A DNA stretch of 64,000 nucleotides, taken from Gracilariopsis chorda (lineage: Eukaryota; Rhodophyta; Florideophyceae; Gracilariales; Gracilariaceae). The position numbers were made by a program, and so were the translations under genes. Location: NCBI GenBank assembly GCA_003194525.1, contig NBIV01000003.1, positions 434,001-498,000 on the forward strand, given 5' to 3'. The notes beneath the pieces are model-generated. The model ran no database searches, was not told the origin of the DNA, and was given only the letters and a program-made list of their open reading frames with translations. Of the stretch, positions 35,290-47,633 are shown one piece after another; positions within the stretch are counted from its first letter, which is position 1, and every line of letters starts with the position of its first letter.

Positions 35290-36625
35290 CATTTCTGCGG
35301 CGATCCAGATTGGTATAAATTGGAGTTCTCCAGCTCATAACAATGCAGATATTCGACGGCAGGCTCGCTGGGGCGTGGACGCAGACGAATGACTTTTTCC
35401 AAGGAAAAAGACAAGACTTTTGAATCGATCAAAGAGGAAACGCTACAGCCTCTCAGACGGAACTGTTACATTGCCACCTGAGGCTACAGAGTAACGCTTC
35501 CGCTTCAACTACATTAATGTGCGCAGGCCACCACCATTCATGCGATTGGATTAGCTTCTATCCTACGGACTTGAGGTGTTCCCCAAGAAACGAAAAATCA
35601 AGTGCTTGATTTTCCAATTCTCGAGGATCCTTTCCCAGGAAAATGGGCTCTAGAACATCGGACTGATGCGCCACAATTGACGTTCGCGCGGGGTGTTGGA
35701 TGTTTACATGGGCCTAGAATCCCACTACTTCTTTTGTGCTAGAATCGGTACATAATAAAAACGGACAGTGAACCGCTTTCACGTCTGAATCTAGTAACGG
35801 TGCCAAGGCGATGGGATTTTTCAACTAATCTATAACACTTAAACGGGGAGCGAAAACCAATGTTTCAGTCTATGGCTACTTGTAAACCTGTTTGAGACAT
35901 GCAAACATCGGCCTTTCCAGTAGTAGAAACCAACTCCATGAGCCTAGGAGCGATTTCAACACCTAGCAAGGCTAAATCTCCTGCCTCACCTACAGCCAGA
36001 TATTAGCTATAACGCGCTCCAATATTTACGGGGCCGGTTCCAATTTACCCGAGGGATCCACGACGATTCTTAACACCGACACACGATTATAGCATGAAGA
36101 TACGCATTATGATAACTTCGGCGGGAGGTCGGTGCTTTCGAAGGCACCAAAAAACAGATTGTAGTATTTTGCCAGAAACTCCCGATCTCTTCCAAACATA
36201 AAGAAGTCATCATTGTAAATCCCGTATCTCACCAGCCCTAACCTTCTTGAAAAATTTCCGACAATCTAGAGTTCTTTTGGCAATTTTGCTAAGTGAAACG
36301 CTACGAAACGGTGATCGTGCTGCGCAATAATAAAAGAGTGAGTCCAACCCATGGGTAACACCCCCAGCGGATGTACACCCGTTACTATTGCGCAGATTGG
36401 CCGCAATCCACTAAACACTCAAAGGTGTACCGGGAGCTCCAAGTGATAATAGAAAGGGTCGATGTCTAATTTTCCAATCCATAGCTGGTTCGAAGTATGC
36501 ATTTTGAGCTGTGCCATTAAATCTGGAGTACGAAGTGAAGGGTCCTCAGGTTCCGAAAAATGCATATTCCCCCACCTGTCATCAATAATCAGCCATTGCC
36601 GATTTGAAATTTTTTGAAACTGCAA
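35290..36625 (-). pseudogene. DIRS reverse transcriptase and RNase H
   Basis: A single frame of about 445 codons without a visible indel but with some fifteen stops. RT motifs in order: WLIIDDRWGN, KLDIDPFYYHLELP (motif A), GVLPMGWTHSFIIAQH (motif B) and YGIYNDDFFMFGRDRE (motif C, YNDD). RNase H has FLLCTDSSTKEVVGF and HINVVEAEALLCSLRW, the arrangement typical of DIRS-like elements. Upstream coding sequence (37126-36630) is too decayed to place. Confidence 0.82.
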
Positions 36626-37296
36626 ACGCGCTTATCATTTCAACGGGCTCTTCGGCACAGATGTCTATCAACTAACCCTTCAATAACCTTTCCAAGAGTT
36701 TTTCATAATTTACATTCTTCAGCATGTTCAGGACTTTCTAATTACGGTGCTGCTACGGAGGAACAGAATCAGAAATCCTTGAGCGAGATTCCAGGTCCCA
36801 ATACTGCCGGGCAGTATCCAGTGGCAATACTTCGGAAAGAGGGACAGACCGTGAAATGTGACCAGCAGAGAGTGAAGTCAAATCAGAGTTAATCTAGAAG
36901 GAATGTGCCTTTCCAAACCGGCCACTGGCTGCACTTGCAGCAAGGCGAGGCGGCACAATTTTTCGAACCGGTCAGTGAAGTATTGCTTGACGTGGGCAGC
37001 AAGATACGATTTACCGGGGTACCATTCTTGGTTTTCCAGGAGTCGGGAGCGATAATACTTAACAAATCGCGCATTGGGGTTATAAAGCAGATTCGAGCTC
37101 CCAGCGTAAAGCTCAGTAGCACGCAAAATCAGACGCGAAAGATATAAACGCTAGCAGTTTCCGTGAGATGTGGAGGTTTTTCTGTATCCAGGAACGGCCA
37201 CTTTTAACGAAAATAGGTCACAGCGACCCATAACTACAAACTACTACTACAAACAACTGTTCTACGATAAATTGCAATAAAAACGAAAGTCTACTC

Positions 37297-38575
37297 TTAA
37301 CCGCCCCCACCCAGTCCCCCTTTTTTCCGGAAGCGTGGCTTCTGGGCGCATTCCATAGGAAGTTTGACAGCTCTAAAATGCTTGTACGACCTCAGTTGGG
37401 TGTCCTGAACACGCTTGAAGTGAGTATTGGAGTTTTCCTCCAAGGCGTCAGCAAATAGCCAGTTATGGTGAACAGTGGCTGTTTCGATGGCATAAAATCG
37501 GCACGCCATCACCTCGACCGCAGAAGACTTTTTCATCCATGCAATACCCTCATCCTGAAGGAGGAAACCCAACTCTCGGGCTATCAATGCAGATTCCCCG
37601 GTATCACGGGCATTATTGCTAGACTTGTGGTTCGGAACATGCTGCACCGCTACCGTGAACGATTCATATACCGAAAGCCAGTCTCGCATAAGGCTACCCG
37701 CAGTCCGTTCCTTTTGCTTCATCTTCATCCTTATTCCAGTGAGACAAAAATGACGACCGCACATGATTCTTCTTCATCATGTTCCGACTCACTTTCGCTT
37801 TCTTCCACCTTTTTCTTCTTGTGATTTCTCCGACGGCGTCTAGGCACTTCCAAATTGAGTTTGTTACTATGATATCTACTGCTCGATGAAGGTGAGTCAC
37901 TATCTGAATTTTGAAGTGGACTTCTTTCAGCTCAATTACGTACTCTGAGCATGCTTACTACGTCTCTAGACCTTTCGTCCTTTTCCCGCTTCTTGTTACT
38001 CTCAACTAGACCCGCCACGGCTGAGAAAACCTGGTCCAACTTCGCTGCAAAATATGCTGTAGAGAAGCTTTCCTCGCAACTTCTTCTGGCTTGTGAAGTG
38101 CAGATCGGAACCACCTCCTCACCATCTAAAATGACAGCATCTACTCGAGATTTCCTATTTCCCTTTGGCTTCTAGGATGACCTGTATTTGACTTTGAACC
38201 CCGGCGTTGTCTCGGAATCTGAAGCTGCGCGATGCTTACCGGGAACTATTATCTCGTCTTCCATATCAAGTATGAGAGACGGATAGCTTCCAGCCTCAAG
38301 CTCTGTTGTAACGAACGAAGCGGTCATTGGCTCTGGAATCACCAACGTCCACTCAAAATCAGGGTATTTTGCTTCAAGCCAATTGAGCGCATTGTTCAAG
38401 CCACTTTCAGTAAGCTTCGAGAGCTGTGCGAAAATCACCTCCTTTCTGAAATAGTCCGGCGCCTCTTTACTCGATCTCAAACCTTCACAATGGCGCAGGA
38501 CCTCGGACAATTTTTCTTTTGTAGCAAGTCAGTTTAATAGAAGAGCAGTTGACTCATACCATAATTCCTAGCCAT
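37297..38575 (-). pseudogene. Candidate DIRS ORF1 (Gag-like), possibly with a short intron
   Basis: From ATG 38575 a short first exon could be joined across a 44-nt GT-AG gap (38559-38516) to a frame running 38515-38172 (KLSEVLRHCEGLRSSKEAP, FAQLSKLTESGLNNALNWLE). The same frame continues past a TAG at 38172-38174 with FAAKLDQVFSAVAGLVES, and past a TGA at 37932-37934 into a basic then acidic-serine tract (RRRRRNHKKKK, ESESESEHDEEE). A further open frame (37764-37297) follows in a shifted register. I do not recognise the protein; the ORF1 role is inferred from position and strand ahead of the DIRS RT. Confidence 0.45.
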
Positions 38576-41280
38576 TTTAGCCTACTGAACGGCTCCTTTT
38601 TGGTTTGGAGGGCTGCTTTTATGGGGTAGGTCGGTTGAAAAACTCCCCAAGCCGGACTGGCTGCATTTTTGCACTCCAGTCCCTCGTGAGTCTTAGTGCG
38701 CTACGTCAGAGCACCTAAATGCGTTTATGGGCACAATGCTAGAACTTCCTATGAGACTAACAGTACCCAGACCCGTCCCAGACTGTTCTCTCTCGCAGGT
38801 TAACTAGGAATGGCAATCGAGCTTTTATGGTAACGCAGCCCCCAGTCCCCTCATTGAGTTAGACTAGCCCCTGGCGCGCCACAATACTGGCCAACCACTT
38901 TTCGTAAGTCAAGAGCCACTAGGTAAACGTGTCATAAATCCCAGAGCATTGGTTGACACCAAACTGGAATGCAGTTGGGCCTCACTTCAGGCGGAAATTC
39001 GCCGCATTGGATGGAAAAGTACACTTCTCGATCCAGGCTGCCAGAAACTGCCCTAAGAACACAGGCCTTATGCAGCTCTAAGTTTAGTTTAGTGTTTGAT
39101 CTTCCAAATCGAGTTCAACGATCGTTGAGACAATCAAGAAAATACAATAGCAGTGTAAAAATCTGTTGCAGTGGCATGAAAAAACACGTTGACAGACCCT
39201 CACCGATGAAGAATCTAAGCAAAAAAAGGGGTTTCACCCATTTTTGCCGCGCTCAAAAAAGTGGTTTTCTACAACTCAAAGACCCATATACATCTACAAA
39301 AAATCGCAGAGACGCTCATAACTCTTGAGGGTTGGAGATATAACCTTCGGACCAGAGCTGCCTTAGACGAAGGCCCTCCCATCCCCAAAAATTAACACAC
39401 GCACCCTGCTTATGAAGAGGACATAGCTCACTGCGAACTAGTGGTCAGCCAAATTTTATATCAGTTAATAAGGTGGGGAGCATTAGATAAAGTTCTTTCC
39501 ATCCATTTTCCAGACTAGCCAACCTAAGCGGCGATCGTTCCAATGTAGATATGCAGGAGTTTTAGTTTCTTTCAGAATGAACCAGACAGTTCAAAGAACT
39601 TCTTTTCTGTCCAGGAATCCAGAGTACCCACTAACGGCACAACGAGAACGTGCTCCTGCAGCGACGAAACTGAAAACGCATCTACTGCAATTTAAGCCCC
39701 CTAGTGGACTATTTACATAGTTCTCAGCACCAGATTCATGCTGGGGCACCCTCAATATCCGTACTACCGCACTTGCTTACAGTGTATTCTTCAACATGCA
39801 CATGGCACCATTTACTTAGGATTCTTTAGGAGTATTATGATCCGATTTACTCTTCAACTTAGAGCAGGGCACATCAAACCACAAAAGACCATTTTCCTGC
39901 TGACACAGGCCCGTAAGGCTAGTCCAGATCAATTTCCCGGTTAAAGCCTTGCATTGTTTAGTCGATACGCCTTCCACGGATTTTTGAGCCTATAGAATAG
40001 ACCACATGGGAGAGGCCTTCACGGGAGCATTACGCTGACGTCTACGGCCCAGCCGATTCTACCGTAAGACAGTGCATCCCCCTCTGGGTATGAGGAGTCT
40101 GATAAATCCTACCACCACGTCTAGACAACAAGGTAGACAAAATCCCTGGGTTCCCCGAGCACCGCTCCTCGCATGCCTCCCCACCCACGGCTCATCACAC
40201 AGCACGGCTGGAGGGGGGCCCCGGTGGTCAGTGTTCCCAAAGCTAGTGAAGTCAGAATGTTTCAAACCTCAATTCTCGCAGGACGCCGCGTTTCTCAGAC
40301 TTCTGTGCTCTTTCCCAGGGGTAAGCCTAGGATTAAGTTCGGATTTCACTAGACACAACGTTACCCATTAAAATCAAGGCTCGAGGGGACAGCAGAAAGT
40401 TTTGCCAGTGGGGGCGAAAAAATTTATTCGACCCCTCAAAGTTGGAAAATCTCCCCGAGAGGCCAAAAACTCGATCTGATTGACTGCATCAATTTCTCAG
40501 CGGAGTTAATCTTCAAACTCACAATTTTATGGCGGAGGAGCGTTGTACAACGTGAAAATCAGCTTCATTTCATAAATCCGAGACTTCAACCGAATCTACA
40601 GTACCGACTACCTCTCCAGAGAACAGTGCCGTAGTCTTGACGGAACGCCTATCCAATCCCCAGATATAATGGCCAAAATATTGTTTTCAGGCGCTTGGCC
40701 CTACTAATTCCTCCCTTTGAAATTTCACTAGGTCCAAAAACTACTCTGATGTTTTAAGCCAACCCCCCATGTTTTGACAGATCGATGTACCAAAAACTCT
40801 TATCGAACAGTACCGCTCCCGCTGTTTTTCTAACTATTGACATTTGCTTCGCACATCAGTCGGCGTCTCTCTATTTGCTCCTTTCGTAAGGATACATCAT
40901 GGTCAGCAATTTGAAATCCCAATCTAACTGGCGTGGAAGCTGGTTCATCTTTCATAACCATCGCAGAAACTGTGGTGTAATGTACTGCAGTTGCAGAGTT
41001 CTCAGTTGACCTCTACATTGTGATTGACTGAGCTCTTACGCAACTCACGGTGTGTAGATTCAGCCTTTCCTCCTTTTTAAGCTCTTCACCGCTGGACACA
41101 GGTAAATCGTGTTCTACTTGTTCGGAGATGGTCTAAGTGTGTGGTACATGCCATCACGAGTAATGAGCTTTGCAGTCACGTATGAAGGAGAATAATATCT
41201 TGTGATGAATATAGAATATCTGAGGATCGACCAAAGGTGGTTGGGATATTGCATCTTAAAATCCTCAAGAGTGTGAATAG
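38576..41280. other. Unrecognised region
   Basis: Short, motif-free frames on both strands. It could hold the DIRS left terminal repeat, but I found no inverted partner by eye. Confidence 0.4.
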
Positions 41281-41348
41281 AGCCACGATGGTTACCAGTT
41301 GGAACGGGGAGTACAGTCCCCTCGTTCCAACTGGTGGCAATAAACAAA
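41281..41348. repeat. Dispersed hairpin repeat, copy 1
   Basis: ACCAGTTGGAACG at 41294-41306 and its exact complement at 41323-41335 (13-bp arms), followed by GGCAATAAACAAA. A second copy lies at 52821-52890. Confidence 0.7.
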
Positions 41349-41519
41349 TGATCTCCCTGATCTGACCTCTCGGCAAGGTCGGAGGGTGGAAAGGGAGTGA
41401 AATCCAACCCCGCTACATGGTAGAATCGCCGCAAAACTAACCCTTCCACCCACGCCGCCTCATAACATCCCCGAGTGCGGCGCCGTTGCACCCAAAACCA
41501 CTGAATACTTTGTTTGGTT

Positions 41520-41895
41520 CCCTTGCTGCCACACCGCCACACCCACCCACCCGGATGACCCTGTTTGCTTCCCCGGTTGTCACCGCCGCCCACCTTCCGG
41601 CGCACATACCAATTGTTTGTCCTGTTGTCGCCGCCACCTCTCTCCCCCTCCGGTGCCCTGAATACTGGGTTGCCGTGTTGTCGCCGCTGCCCCCCCGGTG
41701 CACGTACTACTTGGCTGCCATGTTGCTGCTGCCGCCCTCTCCACCCCCGCTCTGGCGCACATAATATTTGGTTCCCGTGTTGTCGCCACCGCCCCCCCCT
41801 CCAGATACTAATTGGTTGCCATGTTGTCGCTGCCGCCTTCCTCAACTTACGCACACACATCACTTGGTTTCTGTGTTGTCGCTGCAATCCCCCCT
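41520..41895. repeat. GC-rich minisatellite, about 8 degenerate units of 44-57 bp
   Basis: The phrase TGTTGTCGCCGCC, or a close variant, recurs at about 41576, 41623, 41676, 41721, 41778, 41822 and 41874. Each copy is followed by a C-rich run and then a GCACATAC-TTGGTT-type spacer. The open frames through it on both strands are products of the repeat. Confidence 0.75.
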
Positions 41896-41899
41896 CCTC

Positions 41900-42866
41900 A
41901 CACGCATACTACCACATTTTCAAGTTGTACCCCCCCCGTATCCGGCTTTGCGTTAGAGCGTTCGCACTACAAGCTTCTTGAAAGCCATCGTGTTGTTGAA
42001 CAACTCTTTTCCCTGGCTTGTGGTCCGGACCGATCACCTGAAGCTTCTGTTGGCGACAAATCGCAGTTACTGCACGCTCCGCATAGCAGTCTTCGACCTC
42101 GGAATACCAGTACTGACAGCGAACTGGGAATTGTAAAGTCTTGAATAAGGCCTCGTGGTTTCATTACCCAGAAAGGGAAGTTGAACATAAGACGAGCTAA
42201 TTTGTAAGTCCTATGTAAGGCCTCCGCAGCTATAACCCCTTTAGAGAAGTAAGCACTTGGCTGAGCTTAAGTTCGCAAGCTAAATAGTGGTTGGGAATCG
42301 ACTGAGGACTTGAACTAAACCTGTTGGTAGCACGCTTGTCGTTTAACTGGCTCAGCTCGGGTGAGTGCAGCTGCTCGTACGATGACAGCGTGTCTCTTCG
42401 TTTGGCCCGGACTTTATTGAGGACAAGGGCCTCTTATGGAGCACGACCGCGGTGCAAGTAGCCGTAAGAAATTAGAGGAGGCCAACTGATTAACATATAC
42501 CTTACTGTTAGTAACATCTCCTGGGCATTCCAAAAGTTACATGCACCCTTGTTCAGGATTGCGAAGAACTTGGAAAGAACACTGAAATCGCAACTCACCG
42601 AGAAAGTCTAACTAAAAGCCAGAGGTCTGAACTTTAGGGAACGGGAGATAGCATCTCCTGCCAGTGGACCCGGCTACGAAAAAAGTAGTAGAAGGATCCC
42701 TCGACCAGTAGGGGACTGTTGAAAAATTCTTTTTGCCAGTCTACCTTAGTCCTGCGTTGAGTGGTACTACGTGATGGACTCTGAGACAGACAATGAAAAT
42801 AAATTTTTACCCCGTCTAAGAGCGGGCGCTGAATAAGACACTTGGCGAATAGAAATTAGGGATTGC
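41900..42866. other. Unrecognised region before copia D
   Basis: A 5' LTR and leader of copia D would be expected here, but no direct-repeat partner to the sequence after 46778 was found. Confidence 0.35.
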
Positions 42867-43571
42867 ATGCACTCCCTACAATCAATATTCGTTCTGAGTG
42901 AACCTCGTCCAACTGAGGGTTCCGCTGCAGGTCGAAAGAGATGGGACGATGGCGATCGTAAGGCGAGATCGGCTATCGTCCAGAACCTTTGCACGCTACC
43001 TATCTTCGCAGTCTCGGAACTACTCGAACGAGAACACTACTCTGCTTTGGAGGTACGGAATAAATTGTAGTCCACCTACAAGAAGAGCAACATGCAGACC
43101 AAGTTGAACCTTCGCCAAAAGCTAAGCACTGTGACATTCAAGGATGGCGACGACATACAGAGACATTTGCTAGAGCTAGAGATGACCTACTTAAAACCCG
43201 CTAGACTGGGTGACCCACTCACGGAAAAAGAGCGACCCGTGACTCTGCTCCGCACCTTGGCGGACTCATTAATGGCAACCACACTGTTAGCGGACGCAAC
43301 CAACATGGAATACGATTAAGTCGTCTCGCTTTTGCGATCTGAAATGGACCGACGTATTCACCGGGCTTCTACATCTACAACGAAGATCACAGAGACCAAG
43401 AAAAATGGCAGTCACCGTTACCCTGCTGCGAGGAAATCTACAACCCGCCGCAAACAGCGTGCAAAGGGGAATAACAACAGTGTCTTATGTTGGAATTGTG
43501 GACGCATTGGCCACATCAGGGCCGAATTTTGGCGCAAGAAGAATAATAATCAACAGCAGCCCAACAATTAA
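42867..43571 (+). pseudogene. Copia D Gag
   Basis: One frame with two stops (TAG 43068-43070, TAA 43317-43319) and no indel. It shows the copia Gag pattern WDDGDRKARSAIVQNL, MQTKLNLRQKLSTVTFKDGD and LLRTLADSLMATTL. A zinc knuckle CWNCGRIGHIRAEF follows, with its last cysteine changed to phenylalanine. The start used is the first in-frame start of this open stretch and may not be the true one. Confidence 0.8.
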
Positions 43572-43739
43572 AGCTCCAATAATAAATATAGCAAAGGGGA
43601 GGATGTAGCAACAATCAAGCTTGGGATTCGAGCAATTTTCCCGACGCCAAAAACCAAGGGTGACTAAACGCTAACTGCAACCATCGTGACAGAAACAGGA
43701 ACCACCATCGCGGATTCATAGCATTAGCTAATGCCAGTC

Positions 43740-46700
43740 TTCATCAGGACAACATAACCCCAATATGGCTACAATCTGGGGCTAGTAATGTTCTCATCAA
43801 GGAAAAACTGTTGTTCTGGGAATATCACCAAACAACTCCGCAAATAGTAAACACTTGCGACCACCAGTCAGATATCGTAGGGTGTGGAAATATAAAGCTA
43901 CCTGTCTGAACCAGACTTATGTTGTTGGCCAAAAATACCTGAACCTTCGACTCTAACTTGGTATCCTTATCCGTCTCGGCGACATATCTAGAGGTACAAC
44001 TCTCAAAAGGCTGCATAATCAGAAACCGTACAAATAACAAAGTCATACAACAATCCACTCCGAGGGACGGACTCTATCCCCTACCGAACCCCCACCCACT
44101 ACTACAGGTACAAGTAGCGGCAAACGCACCGGGCAATAGAGCCAAAGATTGGCACGAGAAACTCGGACACCCTGGCCGAGATAAAGTCTTGACATGCATT
44201 GACTTGTGTCAAAGCGTACCCGAAATCTCCCCAGACGAATTCAAGAATGTCATATGCACTCCTTGCATTGACGTCGGAGCCACGCGTGCTGCTCTTCGGT
44301 AATCACACTCCGTGGTGCAGAGACTATTGGAGTTAACGCACACCGATCTCCCCGAGCCCATTAAACCGACCTCTTAACAAGACTCCAAGTATATGCAAGT
44401 CCTCTTTGATGAGAACACGAAGCCAAGCTCAATACACTTTCTAAGTAAACAGACGCAGTTCTTGGAGTCTGTCCGTTGTTACAAGGCTTTTCCAGAAACC
44501 AAACTACCCTCTAACCTAATATACCGCGCTCGCTTTGACGGGGAGGGTGAGAATAGGTCCAAAGACTGTGCCTCATACGAGATGGAAAAAGTTATAGTAC
44601 TAGAGTTCATCCCACCGTACGCACACTAATCGAACGGCATAGCAGAGAAAGTTATCCAAGACTTGTGAAAGATTACTAGAACTTTTCTGTTTGCCTCCAC
44701 ACTACCACATGATCTTGGGGAGGAAGCCATCTCTCACGCGAACTACTTAAGAAATAGCCTACCAACTCATCGAGAAGGAATGACGGTTCCTTACAAATTA
44801 TGAGTCGAACGAAAACCAGACTTCAAACTCTTGCTGAAGTTCGGGCAAGAAGGCCACGCGTTCATACACAGGCCTGAAGCCGTTTCCAATAAGTCTTTCC
44901 TACTACGCGCTACTTCTGGAGACTTCATGGGGATGCAGAGCCTGCGGACACTGTACAGGATATAAATCCCACCCATGGGAAGTTAATAAAGTGCCGCGAG
45001 GCAGGTTTTAAGGTTTCAAAAAAGTCTCTTCATTCAACCCCAGATCTTATAGACTTCTATTCTATCAGACGATACGAAGCCGAGAAAGATATGTGTGAGG
45101 ATGTTGACGATAATCTAGATGCTTCTCTTGCTCATTGCCTTGTCGCACACTCGCGATTCAAAGACCTTGGGGATCATGGCAGAGTACCCAAGGGCTTTGA
45201 AGAAGCTATAGTGATGCTAGGATTGGCAAAAGCCATTGACAGGGAGTACGATGCGTTAGTAGAAAGAGTAACTTGGAAGCTGATTAATGGAAAACCCAAC
45301 ATGACACCCTTGCCATTTCTATGGAGGTTCTTAACAACTGTGTTAAGCTCTAACCCTCCGCGCATTCTTCCCAAGGCACATGGCGTAGCAAGGGGCGACT
45401 TGCGACGTTCGTACTTGAATTAAGACCAAGATAACTTGTACCCCACGTTTGCTCGACTTGAAATCATTCTCATATTGTTCGCAAAGGCTGCAGCTTATGG
45501 CCTGCTACTACAGACCATGGATATTAGCAGTGCATATCTGTACGGGATATAGACGAGCTTTTAATCATGGAAGACCCCCAAAACGATTCTGGATCATCAT
45601 TTGCTCCTTGCAATGTATGCTTGCTACTAAAGTCAATATACGGCGCATAACAGGCCAGAAATACATGGGGATATCTGATGCACGAAGAGCTATCGCGCTT
45701 GGGATTCAAGCACTCCAGCACAGAAAGTCGACTCTATAAATACAAGTCCAACAGCGGAACCTTGACCATGGTAGTGGTCGTTGATGACCTACTGAAATCT
45801 TCTAGCTCTCGATCTCCTCTGGAAGACCTCAAGTCAAAGATGCTAAAGCTCTTCAAATTTAAGGGTCTTTGCAAGGCAAAAAGTTTTGTGGGATTCGATA
45901 TATTGAGAGGGAACAACGGAATAAGGTACAACAAAGCAGATATAGTGACAAAACTACTGCTAGAAGATGGTCTGTCCAACTCTAACATTGCACTGACACC
46001 ATTATCGTCCGGTTCTGACATCGCAGCACGTCGAGAGAACGACTAGTATGTTTAATCTGGCGTACATGTCCACTACCGGAAATTGGTACGGATTTTGATG
46101 TACTTTGCGGTCTCATCGAGGCCAGACATGATTTTTGCCGCTTCAGTGCTGGCAATGCAGACCTTTGACCCATGCATGAGACATGTTGGGCTAGCGAAAA
46201 GAGTACTGAGATACGTCGAGGGGACAAAGGGCCTTTGCGTGTTCTTCCCCGCTGATACTAGAGCACCAATGGAGGCGTTCTGTGACGCAGATTGGGCTGG
46301 TTGTCGTGAGACGAGAAAGTTTATGACTGGATTATTAATAAGGTGAACGAAGCACCTGTCACGTGGAGTACCAAAAATCCAACCCTTGTTGCACTGTCGC
46401 CTGGAGAGGCAGATTATATTGCACTATCATTTTGTAGAAAAAAGGTAACTTGGTTGCGTAGAAGCTATTGGGAATTACGCAACGAAACAGTCGTGTAGGA
46501 TGAAATTCAAATCTACCCCTCTCAATAGCAACGAAAGCTCGGCTGCTATGTCGATTGTGAAGAATCCGAACGTCTTGGAAAGGAACAAGAATATTCCTCT
46601 GAAAAATCTCCACATAAAAGAGCTGCTGGAGACCAAGGTAATTGATTTTAAGTCACTAAGGACTGAGTTGCAAGCTGCCGAAACATTTACTAAGCCTGTG

Positions 46701-46778
46701 GTCTTTGAAAACCTCAAAAGACTGACGTTGCTTTGCGGTTTAATTCAAGATCATCATTCAATTGTAAATATTATCTGA
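43740..46778 (+). pseudogene. Copia D Pol, heavily broken
   Basis: Protease LQSGASNVLI (aspartate lost) near 43765; the protease and integrase regions have many stops. Pre-integrase: KDWHEKLGHPGRDKVL (44145-44190). Integrase traces: LLELTHTDLPEP and AISHANYLRNSLPTH. RT: LLQTMDISSAYLYG (45505-45545) and TMVVVVDDLL (45765-45795), keeping VDD. RNase H: FCDADWAGCRETRKF (46278-46325), SPGEADYIALS and QAAETFTKPV (46670-46700). It belongs to a different copia lineage from A and C. Confidence 0.85.
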
Positions 46779-47633
46779 ATGCATTGATGTATCGATAACA
46801 TTGCTTCATTTCTATCAACCCTGTTTTCAAAATCTATATATTGGTTTCATTGTGATAAGTATTGAAGGTAGTAAGAGTGTCATACCTTTTCCAAAACTAC
46901 ACATTTTTCCTAAAAGGGTATAGTGTGGTATAGATTTTTATCTGTGATTACTAATTGCAGTCGGTAGCCAGCTCCATTTGATCGAAATTTCGTATATTAT
47001 GATAAGTTTTCTGTGAGCCATCCGGTCCTTCGAGCCTTTTAAACCCCACCCTCTTCGCTCCATTCCAGAAGATTTTCCTGGTCGTTGTCCAAGGACCGAA
47101 ATAAACTACCACCAGATCGTTCGCTCGGTTCTGAAAACCCCCACACCCCAACAAAGCACTTTCTACTTGGGTTATAATCATTGTCTACAAGCCCCGTCCT
47201 GACTGGTTGCATAATGGAGCGCTGGGACAACGTTTTCTAAGATCTTTTCCCTGATGAAAACAACACTTCGCTCGCCTGCATGGCATATGGGTCTGCTGAT
47301 CTACGCCGACCGATTCCTGAATTACGTCTTACACCCACACAGCTCCATAGTCGGGCATCTGTCGATAGTGGGAGCCTTGAAAAAACCATTTCGACGACTG
47401 GACTTTTCGGTCGGGAACAAGTTTTGCTCTTTACAGAGCGCCAAAATAAGATATATGGCTGGCACATAATCTCTAATTCTCGTAAGTACGGACCACGGAT
47501 GACTCAGTCGGCTTTACAAACATGGAAATCTCGGTGCAATCTGTCTCGTTCTAGAAGACAGAGCGCAACGAGAACAAGGCATTGCTTTATATGCTAAGCA
47601 CTTTGCTCAAAGTCCTGCGCGATTGGAGTACTG
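46779..47633. other. Unrecognised region after copia D
   Basis: A minus-strand frame (46951-47181) has VVVYFGPWTTTRKIF, faintly like the tail of a gypsy integrase, but it is too short to call. A plus-strand frame at 47280-47597 has no motif. Confidence 0.3.

Larger units (their letters stand above)
34338..38575 (-). mobile_element. DIRS-type retroelement with tyrosine recombinase (limits approximate)
   Basis: On the minus strand, right to left: a possible ORF1 (38575-37297), RT plus RNase H (36625-35290) and a tyrosine recombinase (35279-34338) in a different frame that begins as the RNase H frame ends. RT of this type joined to a recombinase of the R..HxxR..Y class defines the DIRS order. 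I could not locate the inverted terminal repeats or the internal complementary region, so the limits given are those of coding sequence. Confidence 0.82.

Noticed and set aside
2435..38172. Stop codons reassigned to glutamine (alternative genetic code)
   Set aside because: TAA, TAG and TGA all occur as internal stops, frameshifts are also present in several elements, and the intact gypsy F gag ends at a normal TAA just where pol changes frame.
46951..47181. Gypsy integrase C-terminal fragment on the minus strand
   Set aside because: The similarity is short (VVVYFGPW region) and no neighbouring gypsy motif supports it.
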